The translations under genes and the position numbers were made by a program. Of a stretch of 64,000 nt of DNA, positions 1 to 8,019 are shown piece after piece. Position 1 is the stretch's first letter. The number at the start of each line of letters is the position of its first letter. The stretch lies in the NCBI GenBank assembly GCA_024638845.1, contig JAHEJN010000005.1:1-64000 (forward strand), in the 5' to 3' direction. The notes under the pieces were generated by a model. The model did not search any database, was not told where the DNA came from, and was given only the letters and a program-made list of their open reading frames with translations. Source of the stretch: Acidimicrobiales bacterium. Its GTDB lineage: Bacteria > Actinomycetota > Acidimicrobiia > Acidimicrobiales > JAHEJN01.

Positions 1-1
1 C

Positions 2-433
2 CACGATCGCCATCTCATCCGGTCGGTGGCCGATGCGCTCATCGAGGTACGCGACGGCCGGGCTCGCTGGCACGACGGGGTGCCCGAGAAGGTGCTCATG
101 CCCACCGGCGAGACGACGAGGAGGCCGCCGTCCACGTCGACCAAGAAGTCGCCTGCGTCACAACCGTCGAAGGCCGACAAGCGCAAGGCGAGCGCGGCCG
201 AGCGCCAGCGCGGTTCAGACCTGCGCAAGGCGGTGAACAGGGCCGAACGCGCCATCCAGAAGGCCGAGGCCCGGGCGGCCGAGATCGAGGCGCAGCTCGC
301 CGATCCCGCCCTTTACGCCGACGCGGCGAGGGTGCGCACCCTGGCCGACGAGCTCGACGCGGCCAAGGCCGCGGCGGCCGGGCATCTCGCCGAGTGGGAG
401 GCGGCCAGCCTCGAGCTCGAGGAGCTCGGCTGA
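2..433 (+). CDS. ABC-F family ATPase, C-terminal fragment (cut by window edge)
   Basis: This is the 3' end of a gene that begins before the window. The visible frame opens with HDRHLIRSVADALIEV, which matches the H-loop and C-terminal end of the second ATPase domain of ABC-F proteins. A short linker rich in Ser, Thr and Lys follows, then an Ala/Glu-rich coiled coil of about 70 residues ending at TGA. ABC-F proteins act on ribosomes (translation factors or antibiotic protection) and have no membrane domain; the coiled C-terminal tail is typical of Uup/EttA-like members. Which subfamily it belongs to cannot be told without the N-terminal part. Confidence 0.85.
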   Translation, partial: HDRHLIRSVADALIEVRDGRARWHDGVPEKVLMPTGETTRRPPSTSTKKSPASQPSKADKRKASAAERQRGSDLRKAVNRAERAIQKAEARAAEIEAQLADPALYADAARVRTLADELDAAKAAAAGHLAEWEAASLELEELG

Positions 434-491
434 CTCATCTCGGCCCGTAGGCTCAGGTCACCGTGGCTGCCTGGCGAACATGTCGTCAGCG

Positions 492-497
492 TAGAGT
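492..497 (+). promoter_or_regulatory. Leaderless-type -10 element (TAGAGT)
   Basis: TAGAGT lies 8 nt before the ATG at 506, with no Shine-Dalgarno sequence between. This geometry suggests a transcript starting at or near the start codon. Confidence 0.45.
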
Positions 498-505
498 GGA
501 CGGCG

Positions 506-1075
506 ATGGAACAACCGACGCCCGATGTGGCCGACTGGACCTGGGTTCTCGATCGACCGTGCCCCGATTGTGGCTACGTCGCCACCGACTTCGACCGCAT
601 CGAGCTCGGCGGCAAGATCCGGGCCAACGCCGCCTCATGGCGTCAGCTCCTGGGTATGGGTGACATCGTGACGGTCCGTCCGCCCGTGCCCGCCGGTGCC
701 AGCCCGGTGTGGTCGGCCCTCGAGTACGGCGCCCACGTGCGCGACGTCCACCAGCTGTATCGCGAGCGGTTCGAGCTGATGCTCAAACAGGACGGAGCCG
801 CTTTCGCCAACTGGAACCAGGACGAGACCGCCATCGAGTCCGCGTACCACCGCGACGACCCGGCCGCCGTGGCCTACGCGCTGGCGGTGAAGGCCGGCCA
901 GCTGGCCGACCTGCTCGATCGGCTGAACGCAGACGAGTGGGAACGCACCGGGCACCGATCCGACGGCGCGAGCTTCACGGTCGAGTCGATGGGCCGCTAC
1001 CTGCTCCACGATGTCGTGCACCACGTATGGGACGTGCGCAAGGGCTACGAGGCGATAACGGCCGAGTCGGCCTAG
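506..1075 (+). CDS. DinB-like four-helix-bundle protein
   Basis: A 189-residue soluble protein. The N-terminal part has CPDCGY and GGKIRANAASWRQLL; the middle has WSALEYGAHVRDV and the C-terminus YLLHDVVHHVWDV. Spaced histidines near residues 75 and 170 are those DinB/YfiT-type bundles use to bind a divalent metal. Proteins of this fold include mycothiol-dependent transferases in Actinobacteria, but many have no known substrate. The ATG at 506 follows a TAGAGT -10 element. It is a single gene; the neighbour at 1072 is convergent and overlaps its stop by a few bases. Family fairly sure, function unknown. Confidence 0.7.
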   Translation: MEQPTPDVADWTWVLDRPCPDCGYVATDFDRIELGGKIRANAASWRQLLGMGDIVTVRPPVPAGASPVWSALEYGAHVRDVHQLYRERFELMLKQDGAAFANWNQDETAIESAYHRDDPAAVAYALAVKAGQLADLLDRLNADEWERTGHRSDGASFTVESMGRYLLHDVVHHVWDVRKGYEAITAESA

Positions 1076-1320
1076 CCGAGCGGCGGGAGCTTGCCGAACT
1101 CGAGGTCGACAGGAAGATCGTCGTCGGCGTGATCGTCGTCGATCTGGACCACCGCGACGGTCTTGGCCTTCGACGGATCGATGATCTCACCGAGCGCCAC
1201 CATCGCCGCACCCAACGCCTGGCTGGCACCCGTCTTCCTGCGTCGTTCCTCCAGCCGTGCTCGCTCTTCCTCGGTGAGGTCGCGGTCTTGGTCCCAAACG
1301 AACTTGGACGGCTCGGCCAT
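1072..1320 (-). CDS. Small conserved-looking protein of unknown function (82 aa)
   Basis: An 82-residue acidic protein. It starts MAEPSKFVWDQDRDLTEEER, continues with a charged helix (ARLEERRRKTGASQ) and ends in an aspartate-rich tail (QIDDDHADDDLPVDLEFGKL). No membrane segment or known motif is visible. The ATG at 1320 is preferred to the much longer open frame running upstream, because that upstream part is antisense to the gamma-glutamyltransferase gene and reads as low-complexity shadow. It converges with the DinB-like gene. Function not recognised. Confidence 0.6.
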   Translation of the reverse strand: MAEPSKFVWDQDRDLTEEERARLEERRRKTGASQALGAAMVALGEIIDPSKAKTVAVVQIDDDHADDDLPVDLEFGKLPPLG

Positions 1321-1374
1321 GCCCCAAGGTTGCCAGCTCGCTGACCCATTTGCGACGCCGGCCCCGTCAGCGGC

Positions 1375-1380
1375 TATACC
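1375..1380 (+). promoter_or_regulatory. Leaderless-type -10 element (TATACC)
   Basis: TATACC is exactly 6 nt before the ATG of the gamma-glutamyltransferase gene at 1387; no ribosome binding site intervenes. Confidence 0.5.
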
Positions 1381-1386
1381 CGCGTC

Positions 1387-2964
1387 ATGAGGTCTCGCCC
1401 TGCACCGGCGGCCACCGTCATCGCCCCGCACGGCATGGTGGCCTCGGTCGATCATCTTGCGTCGTCTGCGGGAATTGCGATGCTCCGTGCCGGAGGGTCG
1501 GCCGCCGACGCGGCCATCGCCGCCAACGCCGTGGTCACGGTCACCGCTCCGGACATGTGCGGCATGGGGGGCGATCTGTTCGCCCTCGTCCACGAGGCGG
1601 GCCAGCCCGTCGCCTGCCTGAACGCCAGCGGCCGCGCCGGCTCCGGCGCCGATCCCGACTCCCTCCGGGACGAAGGCAACACGGCGATGCCGTTCAGCCG
1701 GGACATCCGATCGGCAACGGTTCCGGGATGCGTCGACGGGTGGCAGGCCCTGCACGATCGGTACGGCCGGCTCCCTCTCGCCGACGTCTTGGCCCCGTCG
1801 ATCGACCTCGCTCGCAACGGGTTCGCCGCGTCGCCGATCCTCGCCGAAGCCGTCGAACGCCTGACCGGCACCCCCTACGCCGACGAGTTCGTGGCGGTCG
1901 CACCCCTGCGCCGAGGTGACCAGATCCGCCGGCCCGACGTCGCCGACGTGATGCAGGCCGTGGCCGACGGCGGCCGCGCCGGGTTCTACCTCGGCGAGTT
2001 CGGCCGACGCCTCCTCGACTTCGGTCGGGGCGAGTACCACGCCCGCGACCTCGCCCACATCCATGCCGATTGGGTGGAGCCGCTCACCGCCCGGGTCTGG
2101 GATCACGAGATCGCCACCGTGCCGCCCAACTCGCAGGGCTATCTCACCCTCGCCGGAGCCCTCATCGCCGCCCAGCTCGAGCTGCCCGCCGACCCCGAGA
2201 GCTCGGCCTTCGCCCATCTCCTGATCGAAGCAGCCCGCCAGGCCGGCTTCGATCGCCCCGGCGTCCTGCACGAACACGCCGACGGCGCCGCACTCATCGC
2301 GCCCGAGCGACTCGACTCCCGAGCCGCGGCCATCGACCCGCAGCGGGCGGCCACGCTGCCCGACGAGTACCGCAGCGGCGGCACGATGTACCTGTGCGCC
2401 ATCGATGACCAGCGCATGGGTGTATCGCTCATCCAATCGCTGAGCTCGACCTTCGGCACCCAACTCGTCGTACCCGGTACCGGGGTGCACCTCCACAATC
2501 GAGGCGCTGCGTTCTCGCTCGAACCCGGTCATCCAGCCGAGTACGGGCCGGCCCGCCGCCCGCCCCACACGCTCTCGCCCGCTCTCGTCACGAGGCCCGA
2601 CGGCTCGCTGCGCGCGGTGCTGGGCACCATGGGCGGTGATGCCCAACCCCAGGTCGTCCTCCAGCTCCTCGCTCGGCTCCTCGTCGCCGCCGAGTCGGCC
2701 GGTCGGTGCATCACCGCCGGGCGTTGGACGCTCCAGCCTCCCGACGGCAACGGCTTCGACACGTGGACCAACGCCACACCGCCGGTGCTGGTCCTCGAAT
2801 CCCACTGTCCCGATGCGTGGTCGGACGAGCTGTCGGCCCGGGGGCACCGGGTCGCCACGGCCGATACCGGCCACGGCCACGCCCACCTGATCGAGGTGCA
2901 TGGCGACCAGCTGCGAGGCGCCGCCGACCCCCGCGCCGTCGTCGGAGCGGCCATCGGCTACTGA
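1387..2964 (+). CDS. ggt: Gamma-glutamyltransferase family protein (Ntn hydrolase)
   Basis: A 525-residue member of the gamma-glutamyltranspeptidase family. These proenzymes cleave themselves before a Thr, which becomes the N-terminal nucleophile that transfers or hydrolyses gamma-glutamyl groups of glutathione-like substrates. Family signatures are AGGSAADAAIAANAV, MCGMGGDLF, the processing site SGGTMYLCAID (Thr333, close to the usual position), a conserved arginine/serine stretch (HTLSPALVTRPDG) and GTMGGDAQPQV near the C-terminus. No signal peptide is visible, so it is probably cytoplasmic, unlike the secreted E. coli enzyme. It stands alone and is followed within 20 bases by a decayed gene. 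Substrate unknown; cephalosporin-acylase-like activity is also possible in this family. Confidence 0.88.
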   Translation: MRSRPAPAATVIAPHGMVASVDHLASSAGIAMLRAGGSAADAAIAANAVVTVTAPDMCGMGGDLFALVHEAGQPVACLNASGRAGSGADPDSLRDEGNTAMPFSRDIRSATVPGCVDGWQALHDRYGRLPLADVLAPSIDLARNGFAASPILAEAVERLTGTPYADEFVAVAPLRRGDQIRRPDVADVMQAVADGGRAGFYLGEFGRRLLDFGRGEYHARDLAHIHADWVEPLTARVWDHEIATVPPNSQGYLTLAGALIAAQLELPADPESSAFAHLLIEAARQAGFDRPGVLHEHADGAALIAPERLDSRAAAIDPQRAATLPDEYRSGGTMYLCAIDDQRMGVSLIQSLSSTFGTQLVVPGTGVHLHNRGAAFSLEPGHPAEYGPARRPPHTLSPALVTRPDGSLRAVLGTMGGDAQPQVVLQLLARLLVAAESAGRCITAGRWTLQPPDGNGFDTWTNATPPVLVLESHCPDAWSDELSARGHRVATADTGHGHAHLIEVHGDQLRGAADPRAVVGAAIGY

Positions 2965-2979
2965 CCGCGTGCGAGCTAG

Positions 2980-3932
2980 GGTAAGGAGGAGAACCCGTAC
3001 TTCGGGTTCGGAACCGACAGCGCCATCGACGCACCGGGCTATCTCGTCATCAAGCACTCGGCCTATCCCCTGGCTCCACAGGACGACCACGGCCGCCACG
3101 ACGTGACCATGCCGGGCGCCAAGGTGATCGGACAGCGCCACGACCGGCCCCGCGCCTTCCGACCGGCATCGGTCGTGAACATCTCGGCCATGAGCTTCGG
3201 CTCACTGAGCGGAACCGCCATCGAGGCCTTGAACCGTGGTGCGGCCATAGCCGACGTGATGCACAACACCGGCGAAGGTGGCGGGGCACACCGGACTCCC
3301 GGTCGGCATCAAGTCGGCCGTGGGCGATCAGGCGTTCTGGGACACCCTCGCCGCCCGCATGCGGGTGCGAGGCGAGGGGCCCGACTTCATCACCATCGAC
3401 GGCGGCGAAGGCGGCACCGGTGCCGCGCCCCTGGTGTTCAGCGATCACGTGGAAGGATCGCGAGCCGGCCGGCACGGTCGCCCCCGACGCGCGCGCCGAG
3501 CTGGTGCAGTGGATCACCGACCGAATGCTCGAGCTGACCGATGCCGACACCGGCGAACGCCTCACCGCCCAGGTGCTCGACCTGCACGAGCGCTACCCAG
3601 GACCACTGACCCACCATCTGCCCGACCTGGCCGTCTTGTGGAATCGTCCGAACCGTCTGGTCGAGGGCATGGCCTCTCCGTTCCTCGACGCGGTGCAGCG
3701 GCTCCCGTACCACGGCGCCCGTTCGGGTGACCACCATCCCCGGGGAATGGCGTTCATCTCCGGGCCGGGCCTCTACCGGGGCCGCCACGATTCAGCCGTG
3801 AGCCCCGGTGAGCTCGGCGCAACCGTCGCCCAGCTCGCCGGACTGCCCCCCGGGCGGACCGTGTGCGACCCTGTCGTCGTCCCTCGCACCGCCGTGAACC
3901 CCGCAGGCGACGACGCTCGGTCCATCGATTGA
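2980..3932 (+). pseudogene. Mosaic gene remnant: FMN-binding glutamate synthase-like plus alkaline phosphatase-superfamily tail
   Basis: Three fragments follow each other in three different frames. Fragment 1 (about 2980-3285) reads NPYFGFGTDSAIDAPGYLVI, then SVVNISAMSFGSLSGTAIEA and MHNTGEGG, the start of the catalytic region of FMN-binding glutamate synthase-like proteins, but it lacks their N-terminal part and has no start codon. Fragment 2 (about 3281-3455) reads TGLPVGIKSAVGD and FITIDGGEGGTGAAPLVFSD, which in intact relatives lies about 100 residues further on. Fragment 3 (about 3440-3932) reads WKDREPAGTVAPDA and YHGARSGDHHPRGMAFISGP, the end of an AlkP-superfamily phosphodiesterase. 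Both junctions change frame. This looks like successive internal deletions joining two neighbouring genes; an assembly misjoin is the main alternative. Confidence 0.75.
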
Positions 3933-4024
3933 TTTCGGACGATTCCTCAACTTCGGGTGGTGCGCTCCGATGGAGGAGTGGCGGAACACCCCCTCCTCCG
4001 CCGTTCTCCCTCCTGAGACTGCAG

Positions 4025-4047
4025 CAGCCCGCCGAATCGGCGGGCTG
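4025..4047. terminator. Strong hairpin, probable bidirectional terminator
   Basis: Arms CAGCCCGCCGA and TCGGCGGGCTG are perfect complements around a one-base centre (in practice a 10-bp stem with a three-base loop). It sits between the rightward remnant and the leftward gene at 4101. A weaker GGAGGAG/CTCCTCC stem (3972-3978 with 3993-3999) precedes it. There is no long T-run, as is common in GC-rich actinobacteria. Confidence 0.65.
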
Positions 4048-4100
4048 TTGCGGTTCAGAGAACGATTGGGAGCGAGGGGCCCGAGTGACCGGGCGTGGGA

Positions 4101-4358
4101 TCAGCCGGCCGACACCGGACTGCCGTCGAGGCTGACGCGCAGTGCTTCGAGGGTTTCCATCCACCAGAGGTTGGGCACCGAGCTGACACCGGGCATCTCG
4201 AGGAGCGCTCGGTCGATCTGGGCCACGATGGCGGTGTTGTCGGCCGCACCCAGGCGCAGATCGAGCAGGCCGTCGATGACACGCGACTTGGTGCTCACGT
4301 CGCCGTCGATGCCGTCGAGCAAGAGATCGATCAGGTGTTGCAGTAGTGATTCGCTCAT
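4101..4358 (-). CDS. Small soluble protein of unknown function (85 aa)
   Basis: An 85-residue protein, MSESLLQHLIDLLLDGIDGD at the N-terminus, with a central LRLGAADNTAIVAQIDRALL and a C-terminal PNLWWMETLEALRVSLDG. It looks all-helical with no membrane segment or cofactor motif. The ATG at 4358 is chosen because an AGGAG ribosome binding site lies about 8 nt upstream; the longer open frame reaching into the ABC transporter gene is a shadow. It lies 112 bp downstream of the exporter pair on the same strand. Not recognised. Confidence 0.6.
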   Translation of the reverse strand: MSESLLQHLIDLLLDGIDGDVSTKSRVIDGLLDLRLGAADNTAIVAQIDRALLEMPGVSSVPNLWWMETLEALRVSLDGSPVSAG

Positions 4359-4470
4359 GTCTGTCCTCTCCTGTCGGTCTGCAACCTCGTGACCCATGAT
4401 GGCATTCCCTGTCGGCAGAGATCGTGCAGATCGTCGCCACGTCACACGATCTTCACACGGTTTCACGAGC

Positions 4471-6273
4471 TCACGAGCTCGTCGTCGAGCGCTCCCAGCT
4501 GGCGAACAGCTCAGCGTAACGCCCTCCGGCTGCGACCAGATCGACATGTGCACCCTGTTCCACGAGACGGCCACCGTCGAAGACCAGCACCAGATCGGCG
4601 TTCTCGGCGGTCGACAGGCGGTGGGCGATGGTGACGGTCGTCCGGTCGGCCGCGAGCCGCTGGAGAGCGCCCGACAGCACCTGCTCGGTCTCGGGGTCGA
4701 CCGAGCTGGTTGCCTCGTCCAGGACCAGGAGTCCGGGATCGGCCAGAGCTGCCCGGGCCAGCGCCACGATCTGGCGTTCGCCGACCGACAACCGCTCGCC
4801 CCGCTCCCCTACCTCGGTCGCGAGTCCTTCGGCCAGTTCCCCGACCCAGCGATCGAGACCCAGTTCGGTGATCACATGATCGATTTCTGCGTCCGTCGCG
4901 CCGGTTCGTCCGTAACCGATGTTGGTGCGAATCGATCCGTCGAAGAGGAAGCCGTCCTGGGGCACCATGCGAACCGCGGCCCGACGGGCATCGGCACTCA
5001 CTCGTGCGATCGAGATGCCGGCCAGACGGACCTCGCCCGAGGTGGGATCGGCCAGGCGCACGAGCAGGCGGGCGAAGGTGGTCTTGCCACTGCCGGTTTC
5101 ACCGACGATGGCGACGTCGGTTCCGGCCGGGATCGAGACCGAGACGTGCGTCAGGACATCGACACCTCGCAGGTAGGCGAACGACACGTCGTCGGATTCG
5201 ACCGAGAGCGGGCCGGAGGGCAGAACGAGACCGCCTGTCGGTTCGGTGACCGTGGGCTCGGTCTCGAGCAGGCCGAGCACCTTGTGCCAGCCGGCCAGGG
5301 CGGTCTGGGTCTGGTCGAGCACCTCGATCAGCTGCGACACCGGCTGCCGTAGGATCCCGAGCAACAGGAGGAAGGCCACGACCTCACCGGTTTCGAGACC
5401 CCATCCGTCGCCCCAGATCACGAAGGTGACGGTCACCGAGATGAGCGTGACGGCGGTGAAGATCTCGCCCAGGGCGAAGATCGTGGAGAAGTACCGGGCG
5501 GCGCCGACCCGGGCTCGGTACTCGCGTGCGATCCCCCGATCGAGCTGGCCACCGAGATCGGCTCGGTAGCCGTAGGCCCGCACGGTCTCGCTGCCGCCGA
5601 GCATTTCGCCGGCCAGGCCCAGGAGCTCGCCGACGCGCGTGCGGACCAGATCGTAGGCCCGGAGCTGGCGCCGCTGAAGCGTCTTCACCACCGGCCCCGT
5701 GATCAGCATGGCCACGACGACCACGACGGTCAGCTGCCACGAGTACACGGCCATCAACGCCAGCACTCCGACGATAAGGGTCGTCTCGACGATCCACGAC
5801 AGCGCCCCCCAATCGACGAAACGGGTGATGGTGTCGACATCGGAGGTCACCCGAGCGACCAGCGCGCCCCGGCGCTGCTCGTTGTGGTCCGACAGACTCA
5901 GTTGGTGCACCCGCTCGAAGGCGGAGACCCGAAGCTCGTACAGGGTGGCCTCGGCGGCGCGAATCATACGGATCCGGGCGACGAGCGCCGGAACGCCGAC
6001 CAGGATCACCACGCCGGCCGTCAGCGAACAAGCCCCCACCACGTAGCCGGAGTCGACCCCTGACCCGTCGAAGCCGTTGTCGATCACCGATTGCACCAGG
6101 ATCGGAACGACGAGCCGACCGACGGCGGCCAACACGGCGAACCCGAACGACCATGCCAGGCCACGCCGGAGCACCGGGGTTCGGGCCACGGCCCGGCGCA
6201 GCGTGGCGAGGGCCGGGATGTCGTCGCCGCGCAGGTCGTCGTCGAACTGATCGGTCGAGGCCACGGCCGTCAC
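4471..6273 (-). CDS. ABC exporter half-transporter with canonical catalytic site
   Basis: A 600-residue half-transporter with an N-terminal six-helix ABC exporter domain (about 35-330) and a C-terminal ATPase (about 355-595). Visible motifs are Walker A VGETGSGKTTF, signature LSVGERQIVALARAAL, Walker B LLVLDEATSSVDPE with the catalytic Glu, and the H-loop IAHRLST. The GTG start overlaps the TGA of the upstream half-transporter by 4 bp (GTGA), indicating translational coupling. The partner has a damaged Walker B, so the two likely form a BmrCD/TM287-288-like heterodimer with one working ATP site. Substrate unknown: lipid, drug or peptide export are all possible. Confidence 0.85.
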   Translation of the reverse strand: MTAVASTDQFDDDLRGDDIPALATLRRAVARTPVLRRGLAWSFGFAVLAAVGRLVVPILVQSVIDNGFDGSGVDSGYVVGACSLTAGVVILVGVPALVARIRMIRAAEATLYELRVSAFERVHQLSLSDHNEQRRGALVARVTSDVDTITRFVDWGALSWIVETTLIVGVLALMAVYSWQLTVVVVVAMLITGPVVKTLQRRQLRAYDLVRTRVGELLGLAGEMLGGSETVRAYGYRADLGGQLDRGIAREYRARVGAARYFSTIFALGEIFTAVTLISVTVTFVIWGDGWGLETGEVVAFLLLLGILRQPVSQLIEVLDQTQTALAGWHKVLGLLETEPTVTEPTGGLVLPSGPLSVESDDVSFAYLRGVDVLTHVSVSIPAGTDVAIVGETGSGKTTFARLLVRLADPTSGEVRLAGISIARVSADARRAAVRMVPQDGFLFDGSIRTNIGYGRTGATDAEIDHVITELGLDRWVGELAEGLATEVGERGERLSVGERQIVALARAALADPGLLVLDEATSSVDPETEQVLSGALQRLAADRTTVTIAHRLSTAENADLVLVFDGGRLVEQGAHVDLVAAGGRYAELFASWERSTTSS

Positions 6274-8012
6274 GCTCGCACCTCGCTCTCGTAGGCTCGC
6301 ACCAACGCCGCGTAGTCGGGCCGATCGAGAAGCACGTCGTGAGTGCCCGAGGCGACGACACGGCCGCCGGTCATGAATACCACGCGGTCGGCGAGAGCGA
6401 TCGTGCTCATCCGATGCGCCACCACAACCACGGTGGTCTCGAGCTCACGCAGCTGTTCGAGGATCCGTTGCTCGACCACCGGATCGACCGCCGACGTGGC
6501 GTCGTCGAGCAACAGCAGCCCGGGTCGTCTCGCCATGGCTCGCGCCAGCGCGACCCGTTGGCGCTGGCCACCGGAGAGCGTGACCCCGCGTTCGCCGACC
6601 ACCGCCTGCAGCCTGCCTTCGAGGTCAGCGATGAACTCTGCCGCGGCGACGGTGACCGCGTGATCGAGATCGGACCGGTCGAGCTCCTCACTCCCGATTC
6701 CCAGACGCAGGTTGCGCTCGATCGTGTCGCCGAAGAGGAACGGCTCCTGCAGCGCCACAGCCACCCGCCGCCGGAGATCCTGCTCGTCGATGCGATCGAG
6801 CGATACCCCGCCGATGGTGACCCGGCCGACCACCGGGTCGATCAGGCGGGCGACAGCCCGCAGGAGCGTGCTCTTGCCCGATCCGGTCGGTCCGACCAGG
6901 GCAACGGTCTCGCCCGCATCGACGGCAAGGTCGACGTCGTCGATGAGCGACACCCGGTCGACCGCAACAGTCAGCGAGTGGACGGCCAGGTCGAGGTTGC
7001 CGGGGCGCATCGGCTGCGTGGCCTCGACGTGCAACAGCGGATCGGTTTCGATGGCAAAGACGTCGCTCAGACGTTCGCGCGCGACAGTGGCCGGAGGAAG
7101 CGATGCGAAGAAGTAGCCGGCCACCGCGATGGGCAGGGCGAGGACGCCGAACACGGCGACGGCCTGCACCAGTTGTCCGGTGGAGATCGCTCCGACCTCC
7201 ACCCGCCACGCCGCAACCAGCACGAGGGTCACGACACCGAGGTCGGGAAGCATCTCGAGCGTGCGCTCGTAGAAGCCACGGATGATCGACTGGCGAATTC
7301 GCGCGTCGCGCAGCTCGGCGGTGGCGGCGGCAAATCTCTCGACCTCGGCCTGCTCGCGGCCGAGCGTCTTCACGACCAGCGCGCCGTCGAAGCTCTCATG
7401 GGCAATGGACGCGACCTTGCCCAGGCTGCGACGAACGGCCAGGGCGGGTCGTTCGACGAGGTGCCCGTGGATCCGCTGCATGACGAGCAGCAGCGGGATC
7501 AGCACCAACCCGACGAGTCCGAGCCACGGGTCGATGAGCACGAGGCTCGCCTCGGCGAAGACGACGATGGCGATGGCCCCGAGGCTGAACGGAAGCGGAG
7601 CGAGGGGTTCGGTGGCGGCGTCGGCGTCGGAGTCGACATGGGCGAGCAGCTTGCCGGTGGCCGAGGCGCGCACGTAGGCGAGCGGCGCGGCCAGCAGGCG
7701 GTCGGTGGCACGGCGCTGCAGCGTCGCCTTGGTGCGGGCCTGCAACATGCCGGCGGAGAACCGGCGGAGCACGACACCGATTGCCTGCGCGACGGCGAGG
7801 GCAGCCACGAGGACCAGCACCTGCGTCGCTCGCGAGCCGTCGAACGCGTCGTCGATCAGCGGCACGACGACGTCGTCGACCAGAAGCCCGAGCGCGTAGG
7901 TCGACCCTACGGCGGCCGCGGCGAACAGAACGGCACCGGTGACGGCAGCCGCGAGCACCAACCGCTCGTCGCGGCAGTAGCCGACGACAAAGCCGAGGCC
8001 GCGACGGAGCAA
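6270..8012 (-). CDS. ABC exporter half-transporter with degenerate Walker B
   Basis: A 580-residue partner of the next gene. Its N-terminal membrane domain (about 10-310) is followed by an ATPase with Walker A VGPTGSGKSTLL, signature LSGGQRQRVALARAM and Walker B LLLLDDATSAVDPV, where the catalytic Glu is replaced by Asp. This is the asymmetry of heterodimeric exporters, where one subunit carries the degenerate site. The proposed TTG start is 7 bp downstream of the UPF0182 stop; no ATG or GTG was seen in the short in-frame stretch checked upstream. All three genes may share a transcript. Exact start uncertain. Confidence 0.82.
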   Translation of the reverse strand: MLRRGLGFVVGYCRDERLVLAAAVTGAVLFAAAAVGSTYALGLLVDDVVVPLIDDAFDGSRATQVLVLVAALAVAQAIGVVLRRFSAGMLQARTKATLQRRATDRLLAAPLAYVRASATGKLLAHVDSDADAATEPLAPLPFSLGAIAIVVFAEASLVLIDPWLGLVGLVLIPLLLVMQRIHGHLVERPALAVRRSLGKVASIAHESFDGALVVKTLGREQAEVERFAAATAELRDARIRQSIIRGFYERTLEMLPDLGVVTLVLVAAWRVEVGAISTGQLVQAVAVFGVLALPIAVAGYFFASLPPATVARERLSDVFAIETDPLLHVEATQPMRPGNLDLAVHSLTVAVDRVSLIDDVDLAVDAGETVALVGPTGSGKSTLLRAVARLIDPVVGRVTIGGVSLDRIDEQDLRRRVAVALQEPFLFGDTIERNLRLGIGSEELDRSDLDHAVTVAAAEFIADLEGRLQAVVGERGVTLSGGQRQRVALARAMARRPGLLLLDDATSAVDPVVEQRILEQLRELETTVVVVAHRMSTIALADRVVFMTGGRVVASGTHDVLLDRPDYAALVRAYESEVRA

Positions 8013-8019
8013 CGAGCGA

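Noticed and set aside
1072-3141. 689-residue minus-strand open frame
   Set aside because: Only its last 82 residues look like a protein; the rest is antisense to the gamma-glutamyltransferase gene and low-complexity.
3420-3932. Intact 170-residue gene
   Set aside because: Its first residues are noise; the conserved part is only the C-terminal end of a larger phosphodiesterase, so it is counted in the remnant.
4440-4475. TTCAC repeats resembling a PHO box
   Set aside because: Spacings are 11 and 10 bp and they point away from any nearby gene.
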